Assembly (NCBI RefSeq): GCF_039534085.1
Contig: NZ_BAAAUT010000004.1
Coordinates: forward strand, 124,001-188,000
Source of the DNA: Planomonospora_B alba
GTDB taxonomy: Bacteria; Actinomycetota; Actinomycetes; Streptosporangiales; Streptosporangiaceae
Direction of reading: 5' to 3'
DNA: 64,000 bases
How positions within the stretch are numbered: the stretch's first letter is position 1; each line of letters opens with the position of its first letter. Positions 44,966 to 54,136 of this stretch are shown piece by piece. Position numbers and translations under genes: made by a program. Under the pieces are notes generated by a model. That model was not told the DNA's origin. It searched no databases and worked only from the letters and a program-made list of their open reading frames with translations.

Positions 44966-45800
44966 GCGCTGTCCGCGCGAAGACGACGGTGCCCGCGGAG
45001 CGATGCGGTGCGGCCGCCGCGCACTCACCCACAAAGCCTGACCTCCAGGTCAGAACACCTCGTGAACGCGTCGTCAGCGCGCACCGGTCGTTTTGCACAA
45101 CAGCGTCACCCGGCAGTGGTCACGTCCTACGAAAACATGAACGACCCTGGTTGGCGTCTCCGCCAACAGGGGGAAGTTCCATAGGTCCTACCCTGCTGGT
45201 GACCACCCGCCACTTGACGGCGCTGCAGTCCGGGCCGCCGGTCCTCCGAATCGGCCTCGCAGCGGGTCCGGTAGGCGTGACTCAGCGATCCCACCTTGCC
45301 GTCGGGCAGGCCGGGCGCCGTGTCGTCCGCCCGCCGCGGAGTGGCCACGCCGTTCCCGGCCGGTTCCGGAAGCAGCGCGGCCACCGTCGCCACCAGGCCG
45401 AACACCGCGGCCGTCGCGGTGGCCGCCATGGTCGTAGGCCTTTTCCCGCCCTTTCTTCGCCGCGGATCGTCTTCCTTCAGGCGCCGCGGATCGTCTTCCT
45501 TCAGGCGCCGCGGATCGTCTTCCTTCAGGCAGGGCCGCTCTCACCGCTCCTCAGCGATCACCAGACGGTACGGCTCGCGTCACGCGGCACGGCTCGCCAC
45601 GCTCCGGCGTGGGACCCGTGGACGATGCGCTCCGGTTTGTCCGAGGACGGCCCGGCGACGCCGTCCCCCCGAACCGGTCCTCATCACAGGCGCGGCGCCG
45701 GAGTGCGTCCCGACGCCTCACGGGCGTCCCACGGCGTCCGGCAACGGCCCCGCCAGGGCAAATGCGCCTCCGAGGCCGGTACACGGCTCCGGCGCCTCCG
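44966..45800. other. 835-bp gap with a short minus-strand frame and a tandem repeat
   Basis: No confident gene. The best candidate is a minus-strand frame (45429-45127) starting MAATATAAVFGLVATVAALL, a possible membrane segment, but its second half is poorly protein-like and no ribosome site is clear. Upstream of it lie the three 24-base repeats. The region may be the remains of an anti-sigma-type or small membrane-protein gene. Confidence 0.4.
45458..45529. repeat. three perfect tandem copies of a 24-base unit
   Basis: CGCCGCGGATCGTCTTCCTT plus CAGG is repeated three times without a mismatch. On the minus strand, in the frame of the membrane-like ORF, it encodes a repeat of LKEDDPRR just before a basic patch and the putative membrane segment; the frame is open for only four codons beyond the repeat (E-R-P-C) and has no ATG or GTG start there. 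A 24-base length preserves any reading frame, which is compatible with coding expansion. Confidence 0.8.
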
Positions 45801-46709
45801 TCAGGCGGCGGCCAGCCGTGCGAGCTCGGCCGCCTCCCGGCTCCCCTCTTCGCCGCTGAACACGTGCACCACCAGGCCGGTCTCGCCGGGCGCGGCCGGA
45901 ACGTGCAGCGTCTCGTAATCCAGGTGCAGCAGTCCAGCCACCGGGTGCCACAGCCGCTTGCGTCCCGCCCCGCACATCACGACCTCGCCGGTGGCCCAGA
46001 TCCGCTGGAATTCGGCGCTGCGCTCGGACAGCTCGGTGATCAGCGCGGTCAGTTCCGCGTCACCGGGGTAACGCCCCGCGGAGACCTGCAGCTGCCCCAC
46101 GGCCTCCCCCGCCCTGTCCTGCCACTCGGGGTGGATGACCCGGGAGGCGGGGTCGAGGAACAGGTACCTGGCCTGGTTCCGATCACGGCGGCCCGGGTCG
46201 CCCAGGCCGCCGATCAGCTCGGCGCCCAGGCTGTTCCAGGCCACCACGTCGAGGCGGTGGTTCGTCGCGAAAGCCGGCAAGCCGGACATGGCGTCCAGAA
46301 TCCGCTGCAACAGAGGGCTGACCCGGGCCGTCGGCGCGGATCCACGCCTGGCACCGGCCAAGGTGGTGAGGTGCCCGCGCTCGGCCGCGTCGAGGCCGAG
46401 CGCCCTGGCCAGCGCGTCGAGCACCTCAGGGGACGGCTGGGTGGCCCGCCCCTGTTCCAGGCGGACGTAGTAGTCCACGCTGATCCCGGCGAGCTGGGCC
46501 AGTTCCTCGCGGCGCAGCCCCGGCACCCTGCGGCGGCGACCGCCGACGAGCCCGGCCCGATCCGGCGTGACGCGCTCGCGGCGGGCGCGCAGAAAGACGC
46601 CGAGCGCCCGCCGGGTGTCGCCGATCCCGCCGGTGCGACCGGTCTCCTCCCTGTCCTCGCTGCGGCCGCCGACTCCGTTCGCGTATCCGACACGGTCCAC
46701 GGTGTCCAT
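45801..46709 (-). CDS. MmyB-type helix-turn-helix regulator
   Basis: 302 aa. The XRE-type helix-turn-helix lies in VPGLRREELAQLAGISVDYYVRLEQGR (split here by helix turns), preceded by LGVFLRARRERV. It is followed by a MmyB-like ligand-binding region (ATNHRLDVVAWNSLGAEL, NQARYLFLDP, VMCGAGRKRLWHPVAG, ...LVVHVFSGEEGS). Such regulators commonly sit divergent from an oxidoreductase they control, and here an NAD(P)H-dependent reductase starts 97 bases away on the other strand. The ligand is unknown, possibly a fatty acid as in related regulators. Intact. Confidence 0.88.
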   Translation of the reverse strand: MDTVDRVGYANGVGGRSEDREETGRTGGIGDTRRALGVFLRARRERVTPDRAGLVGGRRRRVPGLRREELAQLAGISVDYYVRLEQGRATQPSPEVLDALARALGLDAAERGHLTTLAGARRGSAPTARVSPLLQRILDAMSGLPAFATNHRLDVVAWNSLGAELIGGLGDPGRRDRNQARYLFLDPASRVIHPEWQDRAGEAVGQLQVSAGRYPGDAELTALITELSERSAEFQRIWATGEVVMCGAGRKRLWHPVAGLLHLDYETLHVPAAPGETGLVVHVFSGEEGSREAAELARLAAA

Positions 46710-46806
46710 GTCTCAAGTATGGGTGATCCTCGCATTACCATGACTGCCGTTCCGCCGGTTGAACCGGGTGCTGGCTACCGGGGCGCGCCGCCGAGAACGT
46801 GGTGGC

Positions 46807-47601
46807 ATGACTGACACCACGCCGCAGCAGCGGAAGAAGATCCTCATTGTCACCGCTCACCCCGAGTCCCGTTCGCTCAACGCCGCCCTGGCCGCCTTCG
46901 CCGCCGGGAAACTGCGCGCGGCAGGGCACGAGGTGCGGCTGTCCGACCTGTACGGGATGAAGTGGAAGGCTGCGGTGGACGCCGACGACTTCCCTGACCA
47001 CACCGCGGACCGGCGACTGGATGTGCTGGCCGTCTCGGGGCAGGCGACGCTGGCCGGGCGGCTGTCGCCGGACATAGCGGGCGAGCAGGAGAAGCTGCGC
47101 TGGTCGGACGCGGTGATCCTGCAGTTTCCGATGTGGTGGTTCTCGGTGCCCGCGATCCTGAAAGGCTGGATCGACCGGGTGTTCACCTACGAGTTCGCCC
47201 ACGGTCCGTCCGTTCCCCCGCCCTACAGCGAGGGCGCCCTGGCCGGGCGGCGGGCACTGGTCGCGGTGACGATCGGCGCCCGGGAGTCGGCGTTCTCCGA
47301 CCGGGGCATCCACGGACGGCTGGCGGATCTCCTCTACCCCCTCCAGCACGGCCTGTTCTGGTTCACCGGCATGGCGCCGCTCGAGCCGTTCGCGGTATAC
47401 GACTCGATCGACGTGTCGAAGGACCGGTTCACGGCGGTGACGCAGGAGTACGGGCGACGGCTCGACCGGCTCTTCACCGACGAGCCGGTCCCGTTCCGGT
47501 CACTCGTCGGCGGCGGCTACGACCGCGACATGCGACTGCTGCCGGGGGTGGAGGCGCCGGGGGCGACCGGGCTGGACATCCACGTCCGCCCGCGCGACTG
47601 A
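46807..47601 (+). CDS. NAD(P)H dehydrogenase (quinone), flavodoxin-like fold
   Basis: 264 aa from ATG 46807. KKILIVTAHPESRSLNAAL, LSDLYGMKWKAAVDADDF, FPMWWFSVPAILKGWIDRVF and YEFAHGP are the FMN-binding and signature segments of the NQO1/MdaB-like flavodoxin_2 family. It reduces quinones or similar electrophiles with NAD(P)H through bound FMN or FAD. Divergent from and probably controlled by the MmyB-type regulator. The C-terminal ~50 residues extend past the core and resemble other actinobacterial members. Appears complete. Confidence 0.9.
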   Translation: MTDTTPQQRKKILIVTAHPESRSLNAALAAFAAGKLRAAGHEVRLSDLYGMKWKAAVDADDFPDHTADRRLDVLAVSGQATLAGRLSPDIAGEQEKLRWSDAVILQFPMWWFSVPAILKGWIDRVFTYEFAHGPSVPPPYSEGALAGRRALVAVTIGARESAFSDRGIHGRLADLLYPLQHGLFWFTGMAPLEPFAVYDSIDVSKDRFTAVTQEYGRRLDRLFTDEPVPFRSLVGGGYDRDMRLLPGVEAPGATGLDIHVRPRD

Positions 47602-47838
47602 GCGGCCGGCCCGCCCCTCACCCGCCCCCGTGGCATGCGGCCGCGTCCCGTCCCTGCCACGGTCCGGGCCGGTGCCACCACCGCGTCCGCGGTCGCCTGC
47701 GTATCCACCGGATTCCGGCGAGCTCACCGGTGGATACGCCTGCCGTCTCGCCATCAACGGCTCGACGCGCCGTATCCGGTCAGCGATCTCAGCAGAAATG
47801 CTGCGAACCTTTCCTTCCGGCGGGCTGTCAGAGCCGAT

Positions 47839-48271
47839 ATGCGTCGTACTTCACTCATCGTTCTCACCGCGCTTGACCATCACGGGCGGTGCGGGCAGCG
47901 CCCTGGCCGCTGACGCCCAGGCACCGGGCAAGGCCGTCAACCTGCGGATCACCGGCACGATCCGCACCGCCCTCGCCGACGCCTACTGGAACCGCGCGGC
48001 GGACTTCCCGCGCGGCAAGGTCGACGGCCCCAGGAAGGTCTACTACGGGAAGATCACCGGCGCGACACGGGGCAAGGACGTCTACTGGGCCATCGGCTCC
48101 ATCGGCATCAAGGGCAACCCCGTCAGCTACCAGGACGGGCCGCACGTGTGGCGCAAGCGCGCGGGCGGCCCGTGGAAGCACCTCGGAGACAGCGGCGGCT
48201 GCCCCGCCGTACCCAAGAAGCTGCTGCGGCTCTGGAAGCGAACGGACCTGATCTGCGACTCCACTCCCTGA
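47839..48271 (+). pseudogene. secreted small protein with frameshift in its signal peptide
   Basis: ATG 47839 opens MRRTSLIVLTAL, a good signal-peptide start, but then runs into DHHG. The next frame over, from about 47873, reads LTITGGAGSALAADAQAPG, exactly the expected rest of the signal and cleavage site (ALA-AD), and continues through a convincing mature protein (RITGTIRTALADAYWNRAADF, WKHLGDSGGCPAVPKKLL, ending at 48271). One extra base around 47872-47875 explains the break. The mature part is ~110 aa with a Cys pair and no known motif. It is either a recent pseudogene or a sequencing error in an intact gene. Confidence 0.65.
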
Positions 48272-48337
48272 GCGCCGGCAACGGCCCGGCACCGGACGGA
48301 TCACACTGCGCGCCGGGGCACCGGCGGAGGACGGGGC

Positions 48338-49065
48338 ATGAGCACGGAACTGATCGACGGAGACCCCCGACGGCCGGGCGGCTACTGGCTCGCCGGACGG
48401 CTGGGCGCCGGAGGGCAGGAAGTGGTCTACGAAGCCTACGACCTCCACGGCCGGCGCGTGGCGATCAAGGTGCTGCACGGCGACGCAGGTGCCGACTCGT
48501 CAACGCCGGCGGAGGCCGGGTCCGGCTCTGGGACATGCGCACCGGTAAGAAGCTGGGCGGCTTCACCGGAGTCGGTGACGGGCTGCGCTCGGCGGCGTTG
48601 AGCCCGAGCGGCGCGCTGCTGGCCCTGGCCGGCACGGCGCGGGTGCAGGTCTGGGACGTGGCGACGGGCAAGGCGGTGGGCCGGGCCCGGGACTTCCCGG
48701 GAGCGGCCGACACCGACTTCGTCGTCCATTTCGGTCAGGCCGAGGACCGGCTCCTGGTCACCGCCGGGCAGAGCCAGAGCCTCTGGGACCTCACGACCGG
48801 TGCGGTGAGGAAGCTGCCCCCGCCCTGCGAGAAGGTCGAGCCGCCCGCCGCTCCCGGCGGCGTCGGCGACGGCGCGCTCCCGCCCCGGCTGCTCGCCGGG
48901 CACCTCCCCGCCGAACCGGTAGCCCTGCCGATGCGGCCTGAACCGGCGGCTGAGGCGGCTGAGGCCGCTGAGCGTGCGGGAACCACTCCGCCGGCTGGCC
49001 GGCGAGTCCTGCCGCGGGACCAGCGCGGCGATGCTCCGACATGTCAGACGAGGCCGGTCTCGTAA
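48338..49065 (+). pseudogene. Ser/Thr kinase-WD40 gene with large internal deletion
   Basis: ATG 48338 starts a Hanks-type kinase header: GYWLAGRLGAGGQEVVYEAY and RRVAIKVLHGDA (glycine loop with GGQE for the usual GGQG, and the ATP-binding Lys). After about 50 codons the frame changes near 48495-48515 into WD40 blades: VRLWDMRTGKKLGGF, LRSAALSPSGALLALAG, VQVWDVATGKAVG and QSLWDLTTGAVRKL. The catalytic loop, activation segment and several blades are missing, so it is the two ends of a kinase-WD40 protein joined by deletion, and not functional. Confidence 0.75.
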
Positions 49066-49700
49066 GCGACGATCACCAGCTGAGCGCGGTCGCGCGCCTG
49101 GAGTTTGGCCAGCAGCCGGCCGATGTGCGTCTTGACCGTGGCCATGCTCAGCTGCAGGTGCGCGGCCAGTTCGGCGTTGGACAAGCCGCGGGCGATCAGC
49201 GTGAGCACCTCCCGCTCGCGGGCGGTGAGGCCGTCGAGGCTCGTGGCCGGCGGACGTCCCGGGCGCGGGCGGCCGGTGAACTCCGCGATGAGCCGCCGGG
49301 TGATCGAGGGCGCGAGCAGCGCGTCCCCGCCGGCGACCACGCGGATGGCGTTGAGCACCTCCGCCGGAGGGGTGTCCTTGAGCAGGAAACCCGCGGCTCC
49401 CACCCGGAGAGCCGCGTAGACGTAGTCATCGAGGTCGAACGTGGTCAGGATGAGCACGCGGACGCCTGCCGTCGCCGGATCGCCGCAGATGCGGCGCGTG
49501 GCTTCGATACCGTCCACGTCCGGCATCCGGATGTCCATCAGGACGACGTCCGGCTTGTGCGCGCGGGCCAGTTCGACGGCCTCGGCTCCGGTGGCCGCCT
49601 CACCCACGGCCTGCAGGCCGGGTGTGTGCTCGACGAGGACACGGAAGCTGCCGCGCACCATGGCCTGGTCGTCGGCGATCAGAACGCGGACACCGCTCAC
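49044..49700 (-). CDS. NarL/LuxR-family response regulator
   Basis: 218 aa. The receiver domain has VLIADDQAMVRGSF and phospho-acceptor Asp in DVVLMDIRMPDVDGIEA, with LTTFD and KDTPPAEVL. The LuxR-type helix-turn-helix is LTAREREVLTLIARGLSNAELA followed by LSMATVKTHIGRLLAKL. The start overlaps the stop of the histidine kinase (ATG/TGA at 49697-49700), forming a classic NarL pair, with a membrane protein gene at the head of the operon. The target is unknown; the adjacent small membrane protein is the natural candidate. Confidence 0.92.
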   Translation of the reverse strand: MSGVRVLIADDQAMVRGSFRVLVEHTPGLQAVGEAATGAEAVELARAHKPDVVLMDIRMPDVDGIEATRRICGDPATAGVRVLILTTFDLDDYVYAALRVGAAGFLLKDTPPAEVLNAIRVVAGGDALLAPSITRRLIAEFTGRPRPGRPPATSLDGLTAREREVLTLIARGLSNAELAAHLQLSMATVKTHIGRLLAKLQARDRAQLVIVAYETGLV

Positions 49701-50842
49701 GGGCTGCCCTCCCCCTCGGACGGGAGCCGTACGGACACCGCGAAGCCGCCCTCCTCACGCGGACCGGCGGTGAAGGTCCCGCCGTGCATGAGGGCCCGCT
49801 CCCGCATGCCCAGCAGACCGTGCCCGCCCGGCAGCCTGCGGCGCGGGCCTGCAGGCCCGTCGTCCACGACGTCGATGGCGACGCTCCCTTCGCGGGCCGT
49901 CACGGTGACACCGCAGCGCGTCGGGGCGGCGTGCTTGACGACGTTCGTGAGCGCCTCCTGCACGATCCGGTAGACCGTCAGCTGCGTTCCCTCGCTGAGG
50001 CCCGACAGGCCACGCACCTCCGAGACGACCTCGATTCCCGCCCGGCGCGCCTCCTCCACGAGCCCGTCCAGGCCCGCGGTGCCGGGCGCCGGTCCCATCG
50101 GGGTGCCGTCGGTGCGCAGGACGCCGAGCGTGCGGCGCATCTCCGTCAGCGCCGACCTGCTGGTCTCCTCGATGTCCTTGAGCGCCGTGACGGCCTCCTG
50201 CGGGTCGTCCGCTGCCACATGCGCCGCGACACCCGCCTTGACGGCGATGAGGCTGAGGTTGTGCGAGACGATGTCGTGCATCTCGCGCGCGATGCGCAGG
50301 CGCTCGGCCACCAGCGCGTGCTGGGTCTTCCGGTGGCTTTCCGCCCGGCGGAAGCGGACGGCTGACCCGGCCGCCCACGCGCCGCCGACCACCACCAGTA
50401 CCAGGGCGACCGGTCCGGCCGCGTCCTGCGCGCCGCCCGACGGGGTGATCACCGCCTCACCGAGGTACACCCCTGCCGCCGCCACCGCAAGCGCGACGGC
50501 CAGGGCGGGCACGGAACGGCGCGCGGGTTCCGCGAGCCCCACCAGGTAGGCGGCCAGCCCTCCTGAGATGTACGGCTCGCGCGTCAGGTCGAGGATCGAC
50601 GCGCTGGTGAGGGCGGCGAGCACGACGCCGAAGACCGGCAACGGCCGGTGGCGGCGCACCGCGATGGGCAGGCCGGCCGCCGCCGCGACGACCCAGGCCG
50701 GCCACGCCGGACCGCTGTAGGAGGGCAGGCCGTCCGTGGCGGGCGTGCGGGCGAAATCCAGGTAGATCGCGGTCACGGCGACGGCTGCCACCAGATCGGC
50801 GGCATACGGCAACCGTTTCATGTGCCGGCCGTATCGTTCCAT
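49697..50842 (-). CDS. sensor histidine kinase (HisKA_3)
   Basis: 381 aa (ATG 50842; an internal ATG 7 codons in is possible). The first ~165 residues hold several membrane helices. The dimerisation/phospho-acceptor segment is LRIAREMHDIVSHNLSLI with its His, followed by ATPase boxes VQEALTNVVKHA (N box), VDDGPAG and GGHGLLGMRERA. The stimulus is unknown. It is co-transcribed with the response regulator and separated by one base from the upstream membrane-protein gene. Confidence 0.9.
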   Translation of the reverse strand: MERYGRHMKRLPYAADLVAAVAVTAIYLDFARTPATDGLPSYSGPAWPAWVVAAAAGLPIAVRRHRPLPVFGVVLAALTSASILDLTREPYISGGLAAYLVGLAEPARRSVPALAVALAVAAAGVYLGEAVITPSGGAQDAAGPVALVLVVVGGAWAAGSAVRFRRAESHRKTQHALVAERLRIAREMHDIVSHNLSLIAVKAGVAAHVAADDPQEAVTALKDIEETSRSALTEMRRTLGVLRTDGTPMGPAPGTAGLDGLVEEARRAGIEVVSEVRGLSGLSEGTQLTVYRIVQEALTNVVKHAAPTRCGVTVTAREGSVAIDVVDDGPAGPRRRLPGGHGLLGMRERALMHGGTFTAGPREEGGFAVSVRLPSEGEGSP

Positions 50843-50843
50843 G

Positions 50844-51539
50844 TCATCCCGCCTGCCCCAGTACGACCATCAGCCCCACCGCGGCCAGCGTAACGGGCAC
50901 CCACCGCAGCACGGCCGCCCTGCTCGGCCGCGGGTGGGCGGTCAGCACGGTGAAGCCGTACGGAACGAACGCGATCGCGAGTCCGGCCAAGGCCATCAGG
51001 GACAGCGGTGTGGTGCCCTTCAGCACGCCGAGCGGCAGCGCCGCCGCCGACGCCAGGGCCAGCGCACGGACCGGGCCGAGTACCCGGGCGCGCCAGGCGC
51101 CGAACGCCAGGATCGGCCAGCCCGCCAGGGCGGCGACGTTCAGGAACGACAGCGGCTGGAAGGCGCCGTACGTCTCGGACACCACCTCCGTGGCGAGGTC
51201 CGCGCCCACGGCGTCGGTCAGCCGGAACGCCATGTGGTCGGCGCCTGCGTGGAAGACGCGGGCGAACAGCCCCGACATGGCGAGAAGCCCGCCCACCGGC
51301 CCCCATCCCGGGCCGGTCCCGGCGGCGAGCAGAGCCACGGCAGGCCAGAGCAGGAACGTGCCGACCGCGATCAGGGCGTAGGAGGTGGCCAGCAGCGCGG
51401 GCGCGCTCTCGTGCGCGGCGAGCTGAGCGGGGTAGAAGAAGTCGTACGGCACACGCAGCAGGGCTCCTGCCAGGAGGAGGAGCGGTGCCACCACCGTGGT
51501 CGCGCCGCCGGCCCAGCGGCCGGGAAAGCCGGATGTCAT
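50844..51539 (-). CDS. multi-pass membrane protein of unknown function
   Basis: 231 aa with about six or seven hydrophobic helices (for example TTVVAPLLLLAGALLRVPYDF, LIAVGTFLLWPAVALLAAG and FVPYGFTVLT). No transporter or enzyme motif; it resembles uncharacterised actinobacterial membrane proteins. First gene of the operon with the histidine kinase and response regulator, so it may be an accessory sensor or the regulated output. Start ATG 51539. Confidence 0.75.
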   Translation of the reverse strand: MTSGFPGRWAGGATTVVAPLLLLAGALLRVPYDFFYPAQLAAHESAPALLATSYALIAVGTFLLWPAVALLAAGTGPGWGPVGGLLAMSGLFARVFHAGADHMAFRLTDAVGADLATEVVSETYGAFQPLSFLNVAALAGWPILAFGAWRARVLGPVRALALASAAALPLGVLKGTTPLSLMALAGLAIAFVPYGFTVLTAHPRPSRAAVLRWVPVTLAAVGLMVVLGQAG

Positions 51540-51835
51540 GTCTGCGACCCTCTCGCGGAGGACCCGCCCGGCGCGTCGGACCGTGGCCTGCTCTTCCGCC
51601 TCAGACCTGGGTATGACGCGATCGGGCTTTCCCTTTCGCTGTCGACGCCGTCAGCGGGGCCGCCCTGCGGCTGCGCCCGGGACGACGCGGAGTGGAGCCT
51701 GTCCGGGCAGGGGTCCTGCGGCTTCGGCACCGATCGGACACCACGTCCATGGACGCGGCCGTTCCCCGGTGATCCGGCGATGCCCCGCAGCGGGTTCTCC
51801 CTGGGCCACCCGAACGGCCGGACCGCCCGGGACCT

Positions 51836-52807
51836 TCAGCGGAAGGAACGGCGGTAGGCCGCCGGGGTGGTGTTCAGGGCGGTGTGGAAACGGCGGCGGA
51901 GGTTGACCGCCGAGGAGAGGCCGACGCGGGTGGCGATGGTCTCGACGGGCAGGTCGGTCTCCTCCAGCAGGGCGCGGGTGGCGGCCAGGCGGCGTTCCAG
52001 CAGCCAGCGGGCGGGCGGCACTCCGAGCTGCTCGGTGAACTGGCGGGTCAGCGTGCGCGAGGAGACGCCCGAGTAGGCGGCCATGTCCTCGACGGTGATC
52101 TGGTCGGGCAGGCGCGACAGGAGCCATTCGAGCAGGGGGGCCAGGGAGTCCGGCATGGGGCCGGTGGTGGGGAGGGGAGGGTACTGGCGCTGGCAGCCCT
52201 CGCGGTGCGGGCCGGCCGCGAGCTGGCGGCCGATGCGCATGGCGTGGGCCGCGCCGTGCTCCTGGAGGACCTGGTGGAGGCAGAGGTCGAGGGTGGCGGC
52301 CGAGGCTCCGGCGGTGGCGACGTCGCCGTGATCGACGTAGATGACGGTGTCGTCGGGGATGACGCGGGGGTGACGGGCGGCGAGCTCGCCGGAGAGCTCC
52401 CAGTGCACGGAGGCCCGGCGGCCGTCCAGGAGACCGAGGGCGGCGGGGATGAAGATCCCGGCGCAGACGGCGACGATGCGGGCGCCCCGGGCGTGGGCGC
52501 GGGAGACCGCGTGCAGGACGGCGGGCGAGGGGGTGACGGTCCAGCCCTCGATGACCACGGTGTCGGCGTCGTCGAGGGCTTCGAGGCCGCTGTCCACCTG
52601 GACGGGGACACCGAGGGTGGTGGTGAGGGAACCGGGGCGCTCGGCGCACAGGCTGAAGCTGTAGTGCTGGGTGATGTCGGGGCCGTGGTAGCCGAAGACC
52701 GCCGCGGCGGAGGTGACCGGGTAGAGCTCCTGGTCCGGGGCGACCAGGGCGATCACGCGATGCGGACCCGGAGGCGTCGGGGGCGTCTGCGGGCATTCCA
52801 GGAGCAT
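51836..52807 (-). CDS. GlxA-type AraC-family regulator
   Basis: 323 aa from ATG 52807; the frame is open far upstream but that part is antisense to the MFS gene. Residues ~15-190 are a DJ-1/PfpI-like domain (VIALVAPDQELYPVTSAAAVFG, VCAGIFIPAALGLLDGRRASVHW), followed by two AraC-type helix-turn-helix units (DMAAYSGVSSRTLTRQF, IATRVGLSSAVNLRRRFHTAL). Family members are transcriptional regulators. It is divergent from an MFS gene across 72 bases containing AATGA-TG-TCATT (52823-52834), a possible operator. Confidence 0.88.
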   Translation of the reverse strand: MLLECPQTPPTPPGPHRVIALVAPDQELYPVTSAAAVFGYHGPDITQHYSFSLCAERPGSLTTTLGVPVQVDSGLEALDDADTVVIEGWTVTPSPAVLHAVSRAHARGARIVAVCAGIFIPAALGLLDGRRASVHWELSGELAARHPRVIPDDTVIYVDHGDVATAGASAATLDLCLHQVLQEHGAAHAMRIGRQLAAGPHREGCQRQYPPLPTTGPMPDSLAPLLEWLLSRLPDQITVEDMAAYSGVSSRTLTRQFTEQLGVPPARWLLERRLAATRALLEETDLPVETIATRVGLSSAVNLRRRFHTALNTTPAAYRRSFR

Positions 52808-52879
52808 GGCGTAAATGTACCTAATGATGTCATTTGAGACACCGGTGCTCTGATCTGGGGAAAACCAGAATCGGGGCCC

Positions 52880-54136
52880 ATGCGGACGAAGAACTTCACC
52901 CTCTACTTCGGGGCGCGCACGATCTCGCTGCTCGGTGACGCGATGATGCCCGTCGCCTCGGCGTTGGCCATCGGGAAGGCCCATGGGATCGCGGGCGTCG
53001 GCTACGTGCTGGCGCTCTGGACCGCGTCGGCCGTGCTGGTCATGCTGTTCGGCGGGGTCGTCGCCGACCGGATCGGCGCCCGGCGCCTGATGATCGGCGC
53101 GGACGCGGTCAGGGTCGTCACCCAGGGAGTCGTGGCCGTCGCCTTCCTGGACGGCGCTCCGCCGTACGCCCTGCTGCTGGCGACGGCGTCCGTGTCGGGC
53201 ATGGCCGCAGGGGTGTTCGAACCGGGCGTCAACGGCATGGTCCCCCTGGTCGCCGACGATCCGCAGCGGGCCAACGCGACGCTGAAGATCGCTGAGGCGG
53301 TCACCCATCTGGCGGGCCCGGCACTGGCCGGGGTCCTCGTCGTCACCGCCGGACCGGTCGTCGTCTACACGGTGGACGCCGCGACGTTCCTGGTCAGCGG
53401 AGTGTGCCTGCTGCTGGTCCGGGTCGCCGCGCCCAGGGCGGAGCCCTCCGACGTGCTGAACGACCTGCGCAGGGGCTGGGAGGAGTTCACGGCCAGGAGC
53501 TGGATGTGGTCGGTCATCCTGGTCTGGGTGTTCTGGGGCGTTCTGGTGATCGGACCGTACGTGCCGCTGTCGTCGCAGCTCATCGGGGCCGACTACGGCT
53601 GGGTGATGGCGGCGCTCGGCCTCGGCACCGTGCTGGGCGGGCTGGTGGCGGTCAGGCTCAGGCCGCGCAGGCCGCTGGCGGCCGGAGCGGTGGGGCTGAG
53701 CGGGTACGCGGCGGTGCCGCTGACGGTCGCGCTCGGGCTGCCGCTGCCGCTGCTGATGGCCGGGCACCTGCTCGGGGGGTGCGCGTCGGCGTTCTGGTCG
53801 GTGATGTGGTCGACCAGCGTGCAGACGCAGGTCGCGCCGGACGTGGTGAACCGGGTCAACGCCTACCAGGTGGCCGGGTCGGTCGCGGGCATGGCGGTCG
53901 GGCAGGCACTGGCCGGTCCGGTCACCGCGCTGGTCGAACCGCGCGCCTTCATGTCGGGGTCGGCCCTGGTGACGGCCGGCGTGGTGGCGGCACTGCTGTC
54001 GATCAAGCCGGTCAGGCGGCTGGGCCGGGCACCTCACCCGGCGGCGGACGACCGTCTCCGGAACTGTCACCCGGACCTGGTAGGACAGGACCTCCATGAT
54101 CCCCCAGCCGAGGATGTCCGCCGTGTTCCACGATGA
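52880..54136 (+). CDS. MFS transporter
   Basis: 418 aa with about 12 hydrophobic segments. It begins FTLYFGARTISLLGDAMMPV and has the loop motif GGVVADRIGARRLMIGADAV of drug-efflux MFS proteins. Divergent from the GlxA-type regulator, which probably controls it. The last ~40 residues are polar and overlap the start of the following STM4015-type frame by ~40 bases, so the natural stop may have been altered when the downstream gene decayed. The substrate is unknown. Confidence 0.85.
   Translation: MRTKNFTLYFGARTISLLGDAMMPVASALAIGKAHGIAGVGYVLALWTASAVLVMLFGGVVADRIGARRLMIGADAVRVVTQGVVAVAFLDGAPPYALLLATASVSGMAAGVFEPGVNGMVPLVADDPQRANATLKIAEAVTHLAGPALAGVLVVTAGPVVVYTVDAATFLVSGVCLLLVRVAAPRAEPSDVLNDLRRGWEEFTARSWMWSVILVWVFWGVLVIGPYVPLSSQLIGADYGWVMAALGLGTVLGGLVAVRLRPRRPLAAGAVGLSGYAAVPLTVALGLPLPLLMAGHLLGGCASAFWSVMWSTSVQTQVAPDVVNRVNAYQVAGSVAGMAVGQALAGPVTALVEPRAFMSGSALVTAGVVAALLSIKPVRRLGRAPHPAADDRLRNCHPDLVGQDLHDPPAEDVRRVPR

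Noticed and set aside
45458..45529. CRISPR array
   Set aside because: The copies are directly adjacent without spacers and no cas genes are present.
52808..54097. N-terminal extension of the GlxA-type regulator
   Set aside because: The frame stays open, but it is antisense to the MFS gene and reads as His/Arg/Gln-rich junk; ATG 52807 matches family length.
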